From Acridotheres tristis (lineage: Eukaryota; Chordata; Aves; Passeriformes; Sturnidae), in assembly GCA_037013685.1 (NCBI GenBank), contig CM072919.1, forward strand, positions 5,749,152-5,813,151: 64,000 bases of DNA, in the 5' to 3' direction. Position numbers and translations under genes: made by a program. Each line of letters begins with the position of its first letter. The first letter of the stretch is position 1. Below the pieces are notes generated by a model. It made no database searches and was not told the origin of the DNA. It saw nothing but the letters and a program-made list of their open reading frames with translations. Positions 1 to 22,505 of the stretch are shown in pieces.

Positions 1-300
1 AGAGGAGCTCCAAGAGGATCTTTCCCAAAAATCTCCCGGATTTTCCAAGGGATTGGAAAATTCCAGAGGATCCCAAACTCCTGGAATTCCTGCCGGGAAT
101 CTCCTGCAGTGCCTGGAATGGGACTGGGGAATTTTGGGGTTGGGGATTTTTGGGATTTGGGATTTGAGGATTTTGGGAATTTGGGGATTTGAGGATTTTT
201 GGGATTTGAGATTTTTGGGGTTTGGGATTTTTGGGAATTTTGGGATTTGGGGTCTGGGATTTGGGAAGGGTTTGGAGCTCCGTGAGGAGCCGGGGCCGAG

Positions 301-610
301 CTCCCACCTGGGCAGGGCTCACCTGTCCCAGTCTCACCTGTACAGATCTCACCTGTCAGCTCTCACCTGTGTCAGGTCTCCCCTCACCTGTGCAGGTGTT
401 CCTCTGTGCTCACCTGTGCAGGGTCTCACCCTCACCTGTGCAGGGTCTCACCTGTCCCAGGTGTTGCAGGTGTTGATTTGTGTAGGTTCTCACCTGTCCC
501 GGTCTCACCTGTGTCAGTGCTCACCTGTGCAGGGTCTTACCTGTCCTGATCCGCTCTCACCTGTTCAGGCTTTTCCCCTCACCTATTCTGGTCTCACCTG
601 TCCCAGGGAA
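301..610 (+). repeat. CACCTGT-rich minisatellite
   Basis: About fifteen irregular units built around TCTCACCTGTNCAGG. Every unit carries an E-box-like CACCTG. Unit length varies between roughly 15 and 30 bp. No coding role seen. Confidence 0.75.
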
Positions 611-2050
611 TTCTGGGAAATTCCTGGGATTATCCCGGGATTCTGCCGCTCCGGAATTCCCAGAAATCCTTCATTAAAAAATCAGGAATTTCCATGGAGA
701 AAGAAAAAAAAGTTCCGTGGGAATTCCGATTTTCCTGCTGCTTTTTTCTGGGATTATCCCATTGGGGATGGAATTCTCGGTGGGAATTTTGGGAATTCCA
801 AGGAATTCCCACCTTGGAATTCCCCATTCCCATGGAAAAGCCGCTGGGATTGGGAATATTTAAGGATGGAAATTCTCTCCTTAATAAGGAATTAATAGGG
901 AAATTAATTGGGATCCCTCATTAATATTCAAATTTATTCGGGAATATTCAAATGAATCCATGGATATTTAAATTAATCCGGGAATGTTTCTATCACTTCC
1001 CAACAAATAAAGCTTGGAATTTTTTTCTCATTAAAGGAGGAATTTGGAATAGAAAATCAATAATAGAGAAATAATTATTAATTATTAATTAATGATTAAT
1101 CGATAATGGGAGAATTCGCTTGGAAAATCCCAGGAAAAGTTGGGAATTCTGCTCCCGGATTTCCTCCTCTGCATCCAAAAAAAAAAAAAATAAAGTCCTG
1201 AATATTCCAGCTGGGAATAATTTGGGAAAAATTCCCGCGGGAAAAACGGAATTTTTAAGGAATTTTCGTGGCTTTGATCCAATTTTCCAATGATCCAGAG
1301 AATTCCCAGAATTCCCATAAAATTCAAAAAAATCCCTCCCAGAATTCCAGCTCTCCCCAGGGAAAATTCACCTGGAATTCCATAGAAATTCCAGGGATTC
1401 CCCCATGGATTTTTCCAGCTCCAGTGGAATTTTGAGATTCTCCTTTCCCGATATTCCAGAGCCTTTGGAGCTCCAAATTTGCAGGATCAGGAATTTTAAG
1501 GATAATTTTCCCCAAATTCCTGTGGGAATTCCCCCCAAAAAATTTCCTTTCCCTTGGATAAAAATTCCTGGAATTCCTGGAGCTGCTCCAGGGATTTTAT
1601 CCCAAATTTTTCCCAGTGCTGGAGGAGCCTCGGGATAATTCCCAAGGAATTTGGGACACTCTGGGAATTCTGGGAATTTCAGGGAATTCCCAGCTCGGGA
1701 ATCACTCACAAGAAAATCAGGATAAATCCCGGTGGGAATCAAAGGAATCCCGGAAATTTGGGGGAATTTCAGGGAATTCTCAGTGTGGAAGTGACTCCCT
1801 GGAATTTTTGGAAAATCGGGATAAATTCCAGTGGGAATGGGGGAGGGGCGGGAAGGTGAATAAATTCCCGGTGGGAATCTCGGGAATCAAAGGAATCCCG
1901 GGAATGACTCCTATGGAAATTTGTGGGAAAAATCGGGATAAAAATCCCGGTGGGATCGGGGCGGGGGGGGGAGGGGAAATTCCTGGAGAAATTCCCGCTG
2001 GAAAAGCGGAAGCATCCCGGGATTCCCGGCGGGAATTCCCGAGCCCCGGC

Positions 2051-2143
2051 CCGGCATTCCAAGGGTTAAGCGCTGCCATTTTGTTCCCGGAGATTTCTCG
2101 GGAATGGCGCGGAAATGGCAGCGCTTAACCCTTGGAATGCCGG
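2051..2143. repeat. Perfect 31-bp inverted repeat with 31-bp loop
   Basis: Bases 2051-2081 are the exact reverse complement of 2113-2143, separated by 31 bases (2082-2112). The arms contain AAGGGTTAAGCGCTGCC. The spacer itself holds a smaller imperfect palindrome (TTCCCGGAG / CTCGGGAA). In the GATAD2A pre-mRNA this would fold into a long hairpin. It could be a small MITE-like insertion or a hairpin RNA source; the sequence alone does not decide. Confidence 0.85.
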
Positions 2144-2924
2144 AACCGGGAATCCCTGCGGGATCCGGGAATTCCCCTCCCCTCCCCCAACCCCCCTCTC
2201 TCCTTTCCTGGGAATTCCCATCCCAAAATTCCAGAAAAACCGGGATCGGGGTTTTTTCCCAAAGGGGATGAGCCCGCTTTTCCACCTGTTGTTATCCCGA
2301 ATTTTGGGATGGAAAAATGTGGGATTGGTGCTGAATTCCCAAAGAAAATTTGGAAATTTTTTTCTGGGATTGACACATCCAAGAAAGCCGGGAATTCCCG
2401 TGGACTTTCCTGGGAAATGCCAGGATTTCTGAGTTCTGATGGGAAAAAAAAAATTCCCAGAAAAATGAATTCCCAGGAATTTTGGGATGATCCGAAGCCG
2501 GGGTACCCAGAAATCCATGGAAAATATTCCCTGAGGAGCCTTGGAAGTGTTTGAATCCCAATTTTCCACCTCTGGGAATTTTCTTTTCCTGAATTTTGGT
2601 TGTTTGGAATTTTTGGCTCCCAAAATTCCTGGGGCTGGGTGGGAAAAACTCGGGAGAGGAATTCCAGGATGTGGGAAAAGATGGAATTTTGCAGCCCCAA
2701 GTTTCTCCTTTTTCCATTGGACTTTTATTGGAATTTTAATTTTATTTGGGAATTTCCCTCTGAATCCAACCCCGTTCCTGGAATAACACCTGGAAAAATT
2801 CTTAAAATCCTGCTTTGCCAAGTTTTTCCTGGGATTTCTGAGGAATTTTTTCCCTCTTTTTTTCCTGCCCTGGGTGCTGGGATGGGCTGGGATTCTCCTG
2901 GGAAAGGAAAAACAATGGGAATTC

Positions 2925-3420
2925 CCTTTTCCAGGAATTTTCCAGGGATTTCCCAGCCCCTTTTCCAGAATTTTTCCTGTCCTTTTCCATCCATTTTCCA
3001 GGACTTTTCCATCCTTTTTCCAGCCCCTTTTCCAAGGATTTTTCAAGCTTTGTCCATCTCTTTTCCAGTTTTTTTTCCAGTTCCTTTTCCCAAGTTTTTC
3101 CATCCCATTTCCAGGACTTTCCCCTCCCTTTTCCCATCCCTTTTCCAGGATTTTTCCCCTCCCTTTTCCATCTCTTTCCCAGGGATTTTCCAGCCCCTTC
3201 CCCCTCCCTTTTCCCTTCCCTTTTCCAGAATTTTTCCAGGATTTTTCTATCTCTTTTCCATCCCTTTTCCAAACCCTTTTCCCATTTTTTCCCGTCTCTT
3301 TTCCGGGATTTTCCCCCTCCTTTTCCCGGATTTTCCCACCCTTTCCCGAGTTGCTTTTCCCAAAGTTTTCTCGGACTTTGTCCCTCTGGAACCAAAGGGA
3401 TTTGGTCACAAAATCCCGGG
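2925..3420 (+). repeat. Polypyrimidine CCTTTTCCA tandem tract
   Basis: About 500 bases almost free of purine runs, made of degenerate CCTTTTCC(A/C) units. The reverse complement of this motif is the unit of the purine tract at 4621-4912, on the other side of the GATAD2A start-codon exon. Confidence 0.8.
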
Positions 3421-3840
3421 AATTTTAACCCCTTCGTGTCTCCGTTTCCCAAGATTTTTCCCCCCCTTTCCCAGCATTTTTTAACCCTTTGATGTCTCCC
3501 CGTTCCCGGGATTTTTAACCCTTTGGATTCCTCCTTTTCCCCACAGATTTCCCCTTTTTTCTTGGGATTTCTTTTCCCGGATTTTTCCCCTGCCATTCCC
3601 AATATTTTTAACCTTTTCCCGGGATCTTTTCTGCTCCTTTCCCAGCACTTTTTAACCCTTTGCTGTCTCCCCTTTCCCGGGAATTTTAACCCTTTGGTTC
3701 CCCCCGTTTTCCCACAGCTTCCCGAAACTTACGTGAGATTTGTTCCCCCTTTTCCGGGGGTATTTTCCCAGGATTTCCCCCCGCCATTCCCGGTGTTGTT
3801 TAACCCTTTCCTGGCCTCCCCTCCGTGCCAGGCCCTCACC

Positions 3841-13012
<9,172 letters not shown>

Positions 13013-16000
13013 TTCCCCAGGGACAGCTTGGCCAGGCTCTGCCATCCTTTCTATTTCTATTTTTATTTTTATTTTTTTGTTGGTTTGGTTTTTTTTTCTA
13101 CCACAATTCCGTGGAATCTGCTTTAAATCCCAGCTGGAGAACGCCCCGAGGCTCTTCTAGGATGCGACACCACCACTCCTCATCCGTCCCCGTCACCGCG
13201 GGCTCCATCGGCTCCCAGATTTTTCATGGAAGCTGGCAGGGGGAAATAAAAAAAAAAGGGGAAGAATTCCTTAATTTTTTTTTTTTTTTTCCCCTCAGTA
13301 TTTAGTTTTGGAATTTTTTTGGCACCAGCACAAAAAAAAAATTAATAATAATAATAAAGGACTCAGCGACTCCTCTCTCTCTCTCTGCCTTCACCACCGA
13401 ACTTTTTGCCGGGAACGCTCTGGAATTCCGGAATTTTGGGGTGTGGACAGAGGAATTCCAGCCCCGTCCTGCGTTCAGTGAGCCAAGTGCACGGCTGCTC
13501 CTTTTCCCTGCTCCTCATCCAGCCGGGAAATCAGGCGGCACATCCCGAAATATTCCCAAAATTCCGACGATTCCGCCAAGAAGAAAGTGCAAATTCCCGA
13601 CTCCGGCTGAGTTTGGTTTGGTTGGTTGTTGTTGTTTCGTTTTTTGGTTTTTTTTCTTCTTTAAGGATCGGCTGCCTCCCAAAACTTGGCTGGGAAGGGG
13701 GAATTGCTGCGGGACAATTCCCACTTTTTTTCCTTGGATTCTGCTTGGAATAGACTTCGGAACCGTTGGTAGTTCCCAAACCTTGAGAGACACAAAAAAA
13801 CAAACAAAAAATCCGCCTTTGGTTCTTTCTCATCCTGCGAATTTTGGGCCTTCCTGACGATTCCCAGAGACTCCAAAGCGAAACTTTTGGGGAAGTTTTT
13901 TTTTTTTTTTCCTTTGGGAGGGTTGGGTTGGTTAGGTTGGTTGGTTATTACTTTTTTATTTTTTCCTCTTCTGTTGTTGTTTTGAGGGATATTATTCCAA
14001 AATTTATAGGAATTCCAGAAGCTGATGCAGGCAGGGAGGGTTGGGAGCGATTCCCACCGGGAATTCCAGCCATACCCAATCCTTCCCTCCGTGATTCCAG
14101 TTCTTCCAGGCATCCCAAGCATCCTCCTGTATCCATTTGGGATAGAATTTTCCATCTTTTTTTTTTTTTTTTTCTGGAATTCCAGAGGTTCAACCCAAAA
14201 TCCATCTGGGACCAGTTTGGTTTCATTTTGGTTTCTCATCCTCTTTTTCCTTGGGCTTCTTCCTGAATTCCAGACCAATCCAAGGGGCAGAATTCCAGGC
14301 CTTAGAAGAATTCTTTGGGAAATTTTCTTGGGGAAATTATAAATATATATAATTTAGAGATCTATATATTAAAAAAAAAAAAAAGGGAAAAAATTCAGGA
14401 AAAGCCAGATTTATTTTCTTAGGAATTGCTGAAGCTAAGAATTCCTTCGGGATCATCCTGAATGACAAAACCCCCCACTTTCCCCACTTTTCCTGGCATT
14501 TCAATATTTAGGGATTTAGCTTAGGGGGAAAAAAAAAAAAATCCAAAACTCGTTTTCCAAACTGGGATTCGTTGGATTCAAAAAACCCGGAATTCCCTCC
14601 TGGATGCAGATTTTTTTTTTTTTTTTTTTCCCGTAGGGATGTGGAGAGTTCAAGTTTGGGAATTGGGTTGGAAATTTGGAATTTGGAGTTTTCTTTTCAT
14701 TCCAGGCTTGGATTGGGAGATGCTGACACAGGGGTGACGTGGAATTCTGTAAATTCCATCAGATTTGATGGAAAAGTTGCCGTTCCTTTCCCACATGGAA
14801 TTTTTTGGGGTTGGTTCAGGGGGGATTTTCCTCTCCTGTGTTTTTTGGTTTTCTTTCCTCATGGATGCCAACGTTTGGAAAAAGTGCATTTATTCCCCAA
14901 AAAAATCCCAACAAAACTGCTCCAATTAAAATCCATTTTTTTTGGGGGGAGGGGTTGGTTTATTCCTGGTATTTGGATGATTCCTGGAAAAAAAAAAAAG
15001 CAAAAAAAAACCCCCGGGGAATGAAATGGGAGCAAAAGGATTCCATGGGATAAAAACAACGTCAAAACTTTCTGGATCCCAGCAGAATTCCCTTGGAAAC
15101 TGGAATTTCATCCAACCCTGGATCGTTAAAATAATCGGGAATGTTGGAATTGAAGGATTTGGAATTAAAAATCCAAACAAGGCTCTGTGTCCACACTTCC
15201 AAATGTTCCATCCTTATTTTTTTTTGATGGATAATTCAGGATAAATCCCCCCAAAAATTTGGGGGAGATTTGTTTGGAAGGGGAGGGAAAATCCAGCATG
15301 GAATGAGGTTGGAGAAACCCAAAAGATTTTATGGAATGAGGTCGAAACTCAGAATTCCCGCCCAGAATAAGGCTGAAAAATCCAAAATATTTATGGAATA
15401 AGGCTGGAAATCCAAAATAATTTATGGAAGGGGGCTGAAACTCAGAATCCAGTCTGGAATGAAGCTGGAGAAATCCAAATTCCCGCCTGGAATGTGGCTC
15501 CTGGGATCCAGCCTGGTTCTGATGTGGTTTTTCCCAGTTTTTCCTTGGAATGTTGCTGGGAATTTGGAGGATTTGTTTTTATTCCATCCAAATTTGGGAT
15601 TGATCTTGGGAAAAGATTCCATGTTGGAATGCCAGAATGGTTTTTCCTTCCCAAAATTCCATGTTCCCGTGGGGTTTTTTTGTTGTTTTTTTTGAGGGGG
15701 TTTGGGATTGTTCAGGTTCAAAGTTGTTCCAGGTCTTCAATACAGATTTTCCAAACCTCTTCCCGGTCTCCTTTTTCCAGGGAAAAAAAAAAAAAAAAAA
15801 GGGAAATCAAGGAGAAAAAAAATCTCAATGAAACAGAAAATTCCCGTTTGGGAATTGTGGAATTCTGCCCTGGAAAGGAAAATGTTTGGGAATGGTGGAG
15901 GAGGGGGGAATTTGGGAAAAAATCTTGGGTTTATTCCTGCTGCTGGATCCCCTTTGGGATTCGGGATTCTCTGAGGCCTTTGGGATCTCCTTGGGGATTC

Positions 16001-16612
16001 TGGAATCCCTGAGATCGGTTGGATCCATTTTGGGATTCCTGAAATCCTGAGATCTTTGGGATTCCCAAATCCTTGAGGCTGTTGGATTCCCTTTGGAATT
16101 CTCAAATCCCTGAGATCTCCTGAATCTCCTTTGGAATTCCCAGATCCCTGAGAGATCTTGAATCCCTTTTGGAATTATGGAATCTCTGAGATCTCTTGGA
16201 TCCCTTTTGAAATTCCCAAATCCCAGAGATCTCTGGAATCCATTTTGGAATTCTGGAATCCCTGAGGCCTCTGAATCCTTTTTAGGATTCCCGGAATCCC
16301 TGAGATCTCTTGGATTCCCTTTTGGAATTCCCAAATCCCAGAGATCCATGGGAACCCCACCCAACCCTTCGACTCCCACAGATCCCTGGGGATCCTGGAT
16401 CCCATTTTCCCATTTTCCTGCTCTTCCCGAGCTTTGCTGCATGGGCTGTTCCGGGGGGGCTCCGGCCCCCGGGTCCAGGGGGTCCCTAAAGCCATAAAAT
16501 TCCCGCTCGGAGCCGCCGGGATTTTGGGATTTTTCTAGGACACTGCGGATAACGAGGAAGCACCGTTGTACTTTAGATTTTAGCAACTTGTAAAATAAAA
16601 AATTAAAAAAAA
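13013..16612 (+). other. GATAD2A: GATAD2A 3' UTR (extent inferred)
   Basis: No coding exon is visible after the stop at 13010-13012. AATAAA-type signals occur near 13246 and 13354, and a further one at 16594-16599 followed by an A-rich run. p66-alpha mRNAs have long 3' UTRs, so the distal signal is the likely end, but this cannot be shown without transcripts. A 35-40 bp minisatellite with GAGATCTCTTGGATCCC units occupies 15950-16345. Confidence 0.5.
15950..16345 (+). repeat. GAGATCTCTTGGATCC minisatellite
   Basis: About ten degenerate 37-40 bp units with cores such as CCCTGAGATCTCTTGGATCC, within the presumed GATAD2A 3' UTR. Confidence 0.8.
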
Positions 16613-18110
16613 AAAAAATCCCGGATTTTAATGGAAAATTCCCGCGGTGGAATTCGGGAGCTGTGTTTTTGGTTTTTTTTTTTTTTTCCTTGGATTTCGG
16701 GATTTGGATTTTTGCCATGGAAAAGGAAAAAAAAAAAAAAAAAAACCAAAAAAGCAAAAGGGGGGGTTGGAATTTTTTTCTATCCAAGGTTTTTCTTCCT
16801 CAGCATTCCCAGCTTGGAAAAAAGGTGATTTGCCAAATTTTTTATATTCCAGGGATTCCTGTCCTGGAATTCCTGAGGAAAATGTAGGAAATCCAAAATT
16901 CCAGCGGATTTGGGATTGGGTTTTATTCCATGTCCATTTTTATCCTCATTTCTGGAATTCTCCCTTTACTCCTGGATTCCTCTGGCCAATTATCGCTTTA
17001 TTTTGGAGGGAAGAATTGGAATTGACTTCCCAAAGTTCAATCCCAGATGGAAATCTGGGAATTTGGGCTACAGGAGGGGGTGAAATGGAGGAAATCTGGG
17101 GAGATTTTGGGAAAAAAATCCAAATTTGGCTCCTTTTTCCCCTTCCTTTGGGAATGAGGGAGAGCAGGGTGGGATTTTTTTTTCCCCATGAATTTGTTGT
17201 GACTCAAAATATTCCGGAATAAATCCCAAAATGTAATAATGCTCACTAATCCCGCCAGAGGAAGGATCTGGAATAGATAATTAATAATTAACTAATTATT
17301 AATTAGGGGATTGGCATTGGAATGACTATAAACAGAGAATTCCCAGGATTTCGGGGATCAGGATGCATCTCATGGATCACCCAAAGCAGGATCTCCTCCC
17401 TCCTCTGCCAAGGTTTATTCCCAAAAAATTCCCAGGAAAACAGAAGAACAGGAAAAGAAGACAGCAAAAATCTGGGATTTTTTGTGGATTTTCCATGGAA
17501 TTTCATGGGTGGAGCATCTTCAGAGGCACAAATCCAAACTCTTCTTCATTCCCACCTGGAATTCCTGCTCCAGCACCTTTGGATTTCACTGGAACGTTTC
17601 AGGAAAACTCACAGAGCCGTTGGATCGTGTCCCTCTGGAAGGAGAACAGGCCAAGGACATTCCCAGATTTATTTTTCCCTCGATTCCAGATTAAATCCGA
17701 GTTCTTGGAGTGTCTTCGGCAGCCTGGGAAGAGCCATGGCCACACGGGAATTCCCATGGAATTATCCCGAATTCCCATGGAATTATCCTGAATTCCTATG
17801 GAATTATCCCAGATTCCCGTAAAATTGTGCCAAATTCCCATGGAATTATCCCGAATTCCCATTAAATTATCCCAAATTCCCATAGAATTGTCCTGTATTC
17901 CCATGGAATTATCCTGAATTCCCATTGAATTGTATTATCCCGAATTCCCATGGAATTATCCCGAATTCCCGGTCACCGGAGCTGTGGGATTAGGAAAAGA
18001 GGGAATCAGGGAATGGATCCCGCTGCGAGTGAAGCCCAGTTTGGAGGGACAGGAAAATCTGGGCTCTTTGGGAATTTCCAGCCCTGTTTTCCATGCGCGG
18101 ATCCCGTGGG
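16613..18110. other. Intergenic DNA between GATAD2A and NDUFA13
   Basis: No conserved gene seen; TSSK6, which lies here in mammals, is not present. The end of the interval is a 21-bp minisatellite with TTCCCATGGAATTATCCCGA units (about 17745-17975, eleven copies). Confidence 0.65.
17745..17975 (+). repeat. 21-bp CATGGAATTATCCCGAATTCC minisatellite
   Basis: About eleven copies of a roughly 21-bp unit with few substitutions. Confidence 0.85.
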
Positions 18111-18180
18111 ATTTGCCGGGGGATTCTGAGAACGGAGCCCGGGGGGGGGGAGGGGCCCGAGGAATCGGAGAATCGCCGCC

Positions 18181-19668
<1,488 letters not shown>

Positions 19669-20280
19669 CCCCCCAAAATCCCCAAATCCTGCCCTTTCCC
19701 AGCTTTTCCCCCAACTTTCCCCCCGTCTTTTCCTGTTTTCCAGGCTGTTTCCACCCCTCCTTCCATCGCGAGCTTGTTCCAACTTCTGTTCGTTAATAGT
19801 TAATAAATAATTAATAAATAAATGAAATAAATGCATAAATGCTTTTGGGATTGGGAACAACCCCCTGGAGATTGGGGATTCCCCTTTGGGATTAGGAACG
19901 CCCCTGGGAATTTGGGATCCCTCTTTGGGAATTGGGATCCCGCTGTGGGATTGGGAACCGCCCTGGAAACTGGGGATCTCCCTTTGGAACTGGGGTCCCT
20001 CTTTGTGAATTGGGATTCCCCTCTGGGAATTCCAGATCCTCCTCGGGAATTTGAGATCCCCTTTGGGATTGGGAACCGCGTTTCTCTGGACACCCCCCTG
20101 TCTCCCCCTGGAATTGGGCCGCTCCCGGCGGAATTTCCTGGGAATGCGGGCTGGGAATTTGGGATGGAGGGAGGGGCCGTGTCCATGTCTCCCCCACCGC
20201 GTGTCCCCCGATCCCGGGAATGCGAATCCCGCTGGGAAAGCACCTATCTGGGGGAGTTCAACACCAAAATTCCAGCACGG
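19669..20280. other. NDUFA13 3' end and spacer
   Basis: AATAAA hexamers cluster at about 19802-19835, just after the NDUFA13 stop, and probably supply its polyadenylation signal. They are followed by a CCCTTTGGGAATTGGGATC minisatellite (about 19845-20075). No gene seen. Confidence 0.65.
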
Positions 20281-20289
20281 TTTGGAATT

Positions 20290-20638
20290 CCCGGGGGGGG
20301 AAATCACGGGCGGCGTTCCCGAGAGCGGGGCCGGACCAGGAGCGGGGCGGGGACACCGGAGCCACCTCCCCCGGGGCGGCACCGCCGAGAGCCGCCCCCG
20401 GTCCGGCCGGAGCATCCTCGGCATTCCCAAGGGATCCGGTGTGATCGGAGTATCCTCGGCATTCGCGGGATCCGGTGTGACCGGAGGATCCGCGGAGATT
20501 CCACCGAATTCGGTCCAGCTGGAAGCTGCGTGCAGCTCCCGCCGCGTCTGGTCCTGCCGAGGGCTCAGTTCGTCCGCCGTTCCCACCGGGTCCAGTCCAA
20601 CCTCCGGTTCCGCCGCCGCTTCCGTCCCGTTCCCCGCC
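20290..20638 (+). promoter_or_regulatory. YJEFN3: CpG island / 5' region of YJEFN3
   Basis: CpG-dense and TATA-less, directly upstream of the first ATG of YJEFN3. It contains GGATCCGGTGTGATCGGAG-like near-repeats. Assigned as promoter by composition and position only. Confidence 0.5.
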
Positions 20639-22473
20639 ATGAGCTCCTCGTCCTGCCCCTCCCGGGAGCCGCCCCGGTACCTCAGGTGAGCCCTCCCGGT
20701 AGAACCGGCAGCTCCGGGCGGTTCCGTTCAGCCGGGGCTGTCCCGGGACGGGCCCCGTTCTCGGTGCCCGGGGTGGAACGGAACCGCCCCGCTGTCCCGG
20801 GAGCTGCCTCGGGTCGGTTCCAGCCCCCCCGGGCACAGTCCCGGTCCTCACCGGTGTCCCCCGGGCCCGGGGAGGGTTCGGTACCCGCGGAGCCACCGCT
20901 GTTGCCGGAGCAACGGAATCGAGGGTCGGCATGGCTGCGGCCGGGATGGTCCGGGAGAGTGGGAGGGGACAGCGAGGGGACAGCGGAGTCAGCGGGATGG
21001 GACAGGGGGGACAGGGGGGACAGGGGGGAGAGCGGGATGGGCAGTGATGGGGACCCTGGGGACACCGGGGACACGTGGAGGGAACGGGGGGGTTCCGCGG
21101 CCGGGCTGTGCCGGTGGGGAGCGGCGGGACGGGAACGAGGAATGGGACCGGGATACGGGACTGGGATGGGAAGCTGGGATGTCAAACTGGAGCTTTGAGG
21201 TGGAATGCAGAGGGGACACAGAGCTGGGATAAAGTGTCGGGATGTGGGACTGGAATGCAGAACTGGGATGAGGGACTGGGATGTGGATCAAGGATGTGGA
21301 ACTGGGATATGGATCGGGGATGTGAGACTGGGATGCAGTATAGAACTGGGATGTAGAACAGGGATGAGGGACTGGGCTCCGTTCCCGGGGAGCCCCGGCC
21401 GTGTCCCCGCCCCGGGGTCGCTGCCAGCGCGGGGCCGGGGCCAGGAGTGTCCCTGCCAGCAGCGATTGGGGACAATCTGCTCCGGGAACGGAAGGGAGGA
21501 ATTGTGCCTTTTGTTGGGTGAGGGACAACACAGCTGGGCCTGGCCACCCCCTGCCACCCCCGCTCGCCACGGGAGGGGCTCCGGGCCCGCTCGATCCCTT
21601 CACATCCATTCCCCCCCTCCATGCCCCTAAGACCGCCCGTGTGGGGCTGGGACTCACTAGAGGGCACCAAAGGATTGGGGACAGGGATGGGACTGGATGG
21701 GACCAATGGGATTGGGATGCAACTTTCCTGGCAGGTTTATCAGGACAGCCAAGGGATGGGATGTGGGAATGGGGGAGCCAGGAGTTTACTGGGGCCGTGC
21801 TGGAATGACCAAAGGATTTTTGGGCTCTGCCAGGACGTGGCTGGTCCGTGGGGCAGCCTGGATGAGGTGGGACCACCCTGCAGCCTGGGATCCCGGCTCC
21901 TCTCGGGGGGGTGGGGACAGCTGTGTCACCTCTGATGTCCCCAGATCCCATCCCTGGGGTGGAGCGGGGTCCCGGGTCCTCTCCTGGGGAGTTTGGGACA
22001 GCTGTGTCACCTCTGATGTCCCCGAGCAGCCAGGCCGAGGCCGAGGCCATGCACAAGGAGCTGCTAGAGGATTATCGCTTCGGGCGGCAGCAGTTGATCG
22101 AGATTTGGGGACACGCCTGTGCCGTGGCTGTCACCAAGGTGGGGCTGGGGGCATCTCACAGGGGATGGGGACACCATGTCGGTGTTGGGGACACCACACC
22201 GGGGCTGGGGACAGAGCTGGGGACATTTAAAAGGTCTGGAGACATCTCACCAGGGCTGGGGACACCACGCCAGTGTTGGGGACACAGCACCAGGGCTGGG
22301 GTCCCCATGGCGGGGGGAGGGGGCGATGCTCTGCCCTTCCTGCGGGTTGGGGGAGGGGAGGGAGCCATGGGGGGTCCCCAGGTGTCCCCAGGTGTCCCCA
22401 GGTGTCCCCAGGTGTCCCCAGGTGTCCCCATGCCCTGGCGATGTCGCTGCTGCTGGGATGGGCGGAGGAGGAG

Positions 22474-22505
<32 letters not shown>

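Larger units (their letters stand above)
1..3831 (+). other. 5' intron of GATAD2A, no exon recognised
   Basis: This stretch precedes the start-codon exon of GATAD2A and is probably intron or 5' flank. I see no conserved coding exon. It is low-complexity GGGAATTCC-rich DNA with long open frames on both strands that are compositional artefacts. Notable contents are a CACCTGT-rich repeat (301-610), an AT-rich patch (860-1110), a perfect 31-bp inverted repeat (2051-2143) and a pyrimidine tract (2925-3420). Confidence 0.6.

Noticed and set aside
2066..3409. 447-residue minus-strand open frame rich in GKGWEK
   Set aside because: It is the complement of the CCTTTTCCA tract; low-complexity translation with no family similarity and overlapping open frames on the other strand.
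13013..18110. TSSK6 between GATAD2A and NDUFA13
   Set aside because: TSSK6 is a single-exon kinase; no kinase motifs (HRD, DFG) appear in any long frame here.
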